From the NCBI GenBank assembly GCA_003819815.1, contig RPQJ01000029.1:1-32847 (forward strand): 32,847 bases of DNA, in the 5' to 3' direction. The DNA is from Lysobacterales bacterium. Lineage in GTDB: Bacteria; Pseudomonadota; Gammaproteobacteria; Steroidobacterales; Steroidobacteraceae. The stretch's first letter is position 1. Every line of letters starts with the position of its first letter. Below, piece after piece: positions 30,630 through 32,847 of this stretch. The notes beneath the pieces are model-generated. The model worked only from the letters and a program-made list of their open reading frames with translations, searched no databases and had not been told where the DNA came from. Both the position numbers and the translations under genes were made by a program.

Positions 30630-31517
30630 ATGTACTCCATCAAGGCCGTCGCCCAGGCCACGGGGCTGACCGTCGAGACGCTGCGTGCCTGGGAACGCCG
30701 CTACGGCGTCGTGGTGCCGGGCCGTGATTCGACGGGGCGCCGGGTCTACCGGCCCGAGGACGTGCTCCGGCTGCGTCGGCTGCGCGAGGCAACGGAGCGC
30801 GGCCACCCGATCGGCCGCCTCGCCACCCTGAACGAAGACGGGCTCGCCGACCTGCTGAGCGAAGCCCCGGACCGGAGCAGCCAGGCCGCCTCGAACGCGT
30901 TCGTCGAGCGGATCCTCGAATCGGCGCAGCGTTTCCGCTCCGCGGATTGCGAGCAGGCGATCACGCTCGCGATCGCGATGCTGCCGCCACGCAGCCTCGT
31001 CGAGGAGGTGCTGCAGCCGCTCCTCCGGGAGGTCGGCGAACGCTGGCACCGGGGCGAGTTCTCGATCGCGCAGGAGCGGATGATCTCGAGCCTCGTGCGA
31101 CGGCACGTCGGGCTGATGCTCGACTCGTTCGACCGCAACGCACGGCTTCCGCCGATCGTGTTCGCGACGCTGCCCGGCGAGCGCCACGAGTTCGGCCTGC
31201 TGATGTCGGCAATGATGTGCGCGAGCCGCGGCCACAAGGCCCACTACCTCGGTGCCGACCTGCCGCCGGACGAAATCGCCCGCTACGCACTCGAGGTGCA
31301 GGCCGCGATCGTGGCGCTGAGCCTCGTCCTGCAGGAAGGCCTCGTCGACGTGCCGGACCAGCTGCGGACGCTGCGCAGCGCGCTGCCGGAAGAAATCGGA
31401 GTCTGGCTCGGCGGCGAGGCTTGCCGCGCGCTGCCGAAGGACGCGATCCCGGACGGCTGCATCGTCCTGAAGGACTGCCTCGAGCTCGAGCAGCGCCTCG
31501 AGATGCGGCCGGCCTGA
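30630..31517 (+). CDS. MerR-family regulator with cobalamin-binding domain (CarH/LitR-like)
   Basis: The 295-residue protein has an N-terminal MerR helix-turn-helix (YSIKAVAQATGLTVETLRAWERRYG), a helical middle domain, and a B12-binding domain with ERHEFG, the E-x-H-x-x-G form whose His186 would be the lower cobalt ligand. The middle domain has W139 and H140, then E149-R150. CarH photoreceptors have W-H and, nine residues on, E-H at these positions, so the last His is replaced by Arg here. It may sense light through adenosylcobalamin or be a B12-independent relative. No carotenoid genes are near. It follows the GGDEF-EAL gene by 174 bp with its own AT-rich control region. Confidence 0.85.
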   Translation: MYSIKAVAQATGLTVETLRAWERRYGVVVPGRDSTGRRVYRPEDVLRLRRLREATERGHPIGRLATLNEDGLADLLSEAPDRSSQAASNAFVERILESAQRFRSADCEQAITLAIAMLPPRSLVEEVLQPLLREVGERWHRGEFSIAQERMISSLVRRHVGLMLDSFDRNARLPPIVFATLPGERHEFGLLMSAMMCASRGHKAHYLGADLPPDEIARYALEVQAAIVALSLVLQEGLVDVPDQLRTLRSALPEEIGVWLGGEACRALPKDAIPDGCIVLKDCLELEQRLEMRPA

Positions 31518-31532
31518 CCGTCTTCCCGGCCT

Positions 31533-32159
31533 TCAGCGGCCGGCCACCGGCGCGTGCGGCCGCACGCCTTCGATCACCTGCCGGACGGCGTCGTCGGTCG
31601 CCTCCTCGAAGGCCGCGATCACCGAGCGGCGCGTGTCCGCTGCAGCGGCTGCCTCCGACGACGCCCGGAAGCTCGCGACACGACCCAGCCGGCGTCCGTC
31701 GACCAGCGTGGCCTGCACCTCGACGCGCACCCGCGGGGGTGCGCCCGCAGACGCGTAAGCGGCCTCGAATCGCCGCAGCTCCAAGTCGAGAAAGAGATCC
31801 GGCGGAACCCGGCTCGGCACGGCGACGACCGCCGCGAAGCTGCCATCCGCACTCAGCGCCTGCACGAGCCGGCGCTGCAGCATCTCGGGCGCGGCCTCGG
31901 ACCAGCGGACTCCCGCGTAATAGTCGAAGCGGCTGCCCGGCTGCACGACCGCGATGCGCTCCGTGTCGAGCGACGTCGCGGCGCGTGGACGGGTGACGCC
32001 GAGCGACGCCGGCGAGGCGGCCGCTGCCCTCGGCGGCGCCGCGGACTGCGCGCCGTCGAGACGGTAGATCTCGGGCGCCTCGGACTTCGACTCGAGCAGC
32101 GACCCCGCGCAGCCCGCGAGCGCGACGCAGGCGAGGATCGTCGGGACGACGGCTCTCAA
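31533..32159 (-). CDS. ABC-transport auxiliary lipoprotein (PqiC-like)
   Basis: The 208-residue protein has a lipoprotein signal (MRAVVPTILACVALAGC) with the lipobox LAGC and Cys17 as the acylation site. The mature part matches the ABC-type transport auxiliary lipoprotein family (PqiC/DUF330 type), with IYRLDG, RFDYYAGVRWSEAAPEMLQRRLVQAL and an FRASSEAAAAADTRRSVIAAFEEATDDAVRQVIE C-terminal helix. Such lipoproteins work with MCE proteins in phospholipid or lipid trafficking across the envelope. It overlaps the MCE gene by 4 nt (ATGA) and is the last gene of that operon. Convergent with the MerR gene, 15 bp apart. Confidence 0.85.
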   Translation of the reverse strand: MRAVVPTILACVALAGCAGSLLESKSEAPEIYRLDGAQSAAPPRAAAASPASLGVTRPRAATSLDTERIAVVQPGSRFDYYAGVRWSEAAPEMLQRRLVQALSADGSFAAVVAVPSRVPPDLFLDLELRRFEAAYASAGAPPRVRVEVQATLVDGRRLGRVASFRASSEAAAAADTRRSVIAAFEEATDDAVRQVIEGVRPHAPVAGR

Positions 32160-32847
32160 GGTGCGATCTCCACTCCACGCTCCTTCGGTTCCCGCAGCAG
32201 GCTCGATGGCTGTTCGCGCAGCGTGCGGGCGAGCTCGCGCACCTCGCTGCTCGCGTCGCGGACGTCGATGACCAGCTGCTGCACCTCGCCGAGGCCGGGG
32301 CCGGCGAAGCCCGCGAGCGACGCCTCGTTCGCGACAACGATGCGCTCGAGGCTCTCGGCCGTGCGGGACAGGCGCTCGACCGCGGCCTCGGCGTTCTCGA
32401 GCGTGGCCGCGACGCCGGGCCCGGCGTCCGCGGCGATCGAGTGGACGCGCTGCGTGACCGCCGCAAGTTCCGACGACGTCCGCCGCAGGTCGGCAGCGAG
32501 CGCCGCGGCATCGCGCGACAGCGCGGGCAGCTGCGTGGACGCCTCGCGCAGGTTCGCGAGCGACGTGCCGACCGCCTCGAGGTTCTCGTCGCCGACGAGC
32601 CGCTCGATGCGGACCATGACCGCGCTCGCCTGGTTCACGAGGTCGGGCAGCTTCTCGACGAGCGCCTGGATGTCGCCCTTCTTGGCGGCGATCATCGGAT
32701 AGCGGTCGCCCTGCACGAGCGCACGCCCCGGGTCCTTCTTGGAATCGACCTGGAGGTCGATGTAGAGGAGGCCGGTGAGACCGAGGAGCCCGAGTCGCGC
32801 CTCGGTGGCGCCCGAGAGCGGTGCTTCCTCGTCGACCTCGACGACCA
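32156..32847 (-). CDS. MCE (MlaD-like) domain protein, N-terminus cut by window edge
   Basis: The frame is open to the window edge. The visible part starts in the MCE domain (APLSGATEARLGLLGLTGLLYIDL, then GRALVQGDRYPMIAAKKG) and continues into a long helical, probably coiled-coil region (about 170 residues). This is the typical layout of MCE proteins (MlaD, PqiB, YebT), which form hexameric rings or tunnels in the periplasm and pass lipids from an ABC transporter. The ATPase and permease genes are presumably beyond the right edge. An internal GTG at 32716 is not the real start, since the conserved MCE motif begins upstream of it. Confidence 0.88.
   Translation of the reverse strand, partial: VVEVDEEAPLSGATEARLGLLGLTGLLYIDLQVDSKKDPGRALVQGDRYPMIAAKKGDIQALVEKLPDLVNQASAVMVRIERLVGDENLEAVGTSLANLREASTQLPALSRDAAALAADLRRTSSELAAVTQRVHSIAADAGPGVAATLENAEAAVERLSRTAESLERIVVANEASLAGFAGPGLGEVQQLVIDVRDASSEVRELARTLREQPSSLLREPKERGVEIAP

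Overview
This is a GC-rich chromosomal stretch, almost entirely coding, of core-genome character. The gene orders algZ-algR-(x)-hemC-hemD-hemX-hemY and dapF-DUF484-xerC-hslV-hslU-DUF971-ubiE-ubiJ-ubiB, and the ubiK homologue near glnK-amtB, point to a GC-rich gammaproteobacterium (the Steroidobacterales/Nevskiales/Chromatiales type is my guess; no rRNA or other marker fixes it). No tRNA, rRNA, IS element, prophage or CRISPR array is visible.

Region 1 (1-2858) is a sulfide/persulfide detoxification locus. A BigR/SqrR-type ArsR repressor and a TauE/SafE exporter read rightward. A persulfide-dioxygenase-like hydrolase, a rhodanese and a DUF2892 membrane protein read leftward, and probably a fifth gene runs off the left edge. 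The two arms share a short AT-rich control region with a palindromic operator. Region 2 (2855-5890) holds ubiK and a GST on the minus strand, then glnK-amtB behind a sigma-54 promoter with an NtrC-like box, ending in a strong terminator and a 27-bp inverted repeat.

Region 3 (5986-14424) runs rightward: a DUF4124 protein, a beta-hydroxyacid dehydrogenase, the AlgZ/AlgR two-component pair, an AI-2E/PerM-type permease and hemC-hemD-hemX-hemY. Region 4 (14441-25178) opens with a minus-strand ferredoxin-fused flavoreductase. It continues rightward with an SDR, dapF, DUF484, xerC, hslVU, DUF971, the ubiquinone genes ubiE-ubiJ-ubiB, and a carboxylesterase. UbiJ here and UbiK in region 2 are the two known partners of one ubiquinone-biosynthesis accessory complex.

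Region 5 (25179-25652) is the only long gene-free gap. It holds two large hairpin elements in opposite orientation that share a core with two small sub-hairpins but have different, perfectly paired outer stems. This looks like structural covariation and is the most unusual feature of the window. Region 6 (25653-32847) holds a hotdog thioesterase-like gene with a DUF2007/zinc-ribbon protein, an SDR whose 3' end overlaps an M15 peptidase gene, a membrane GGDEF-EAL protein, a CarH/LitR-like MerR-B12 regulator, and the end of an Mla/Pqi-type lipid transport operon (lipoprotein and MCE protein, the latter cut by the window edge).

Themes across the window: many 4-nt ATGA/GTGA gene overlaps (translational coupling), and several genes whose start codon lies exactly 6 nt after a TANNNT -10-like hexamer, suggesting leaderless transcripts.
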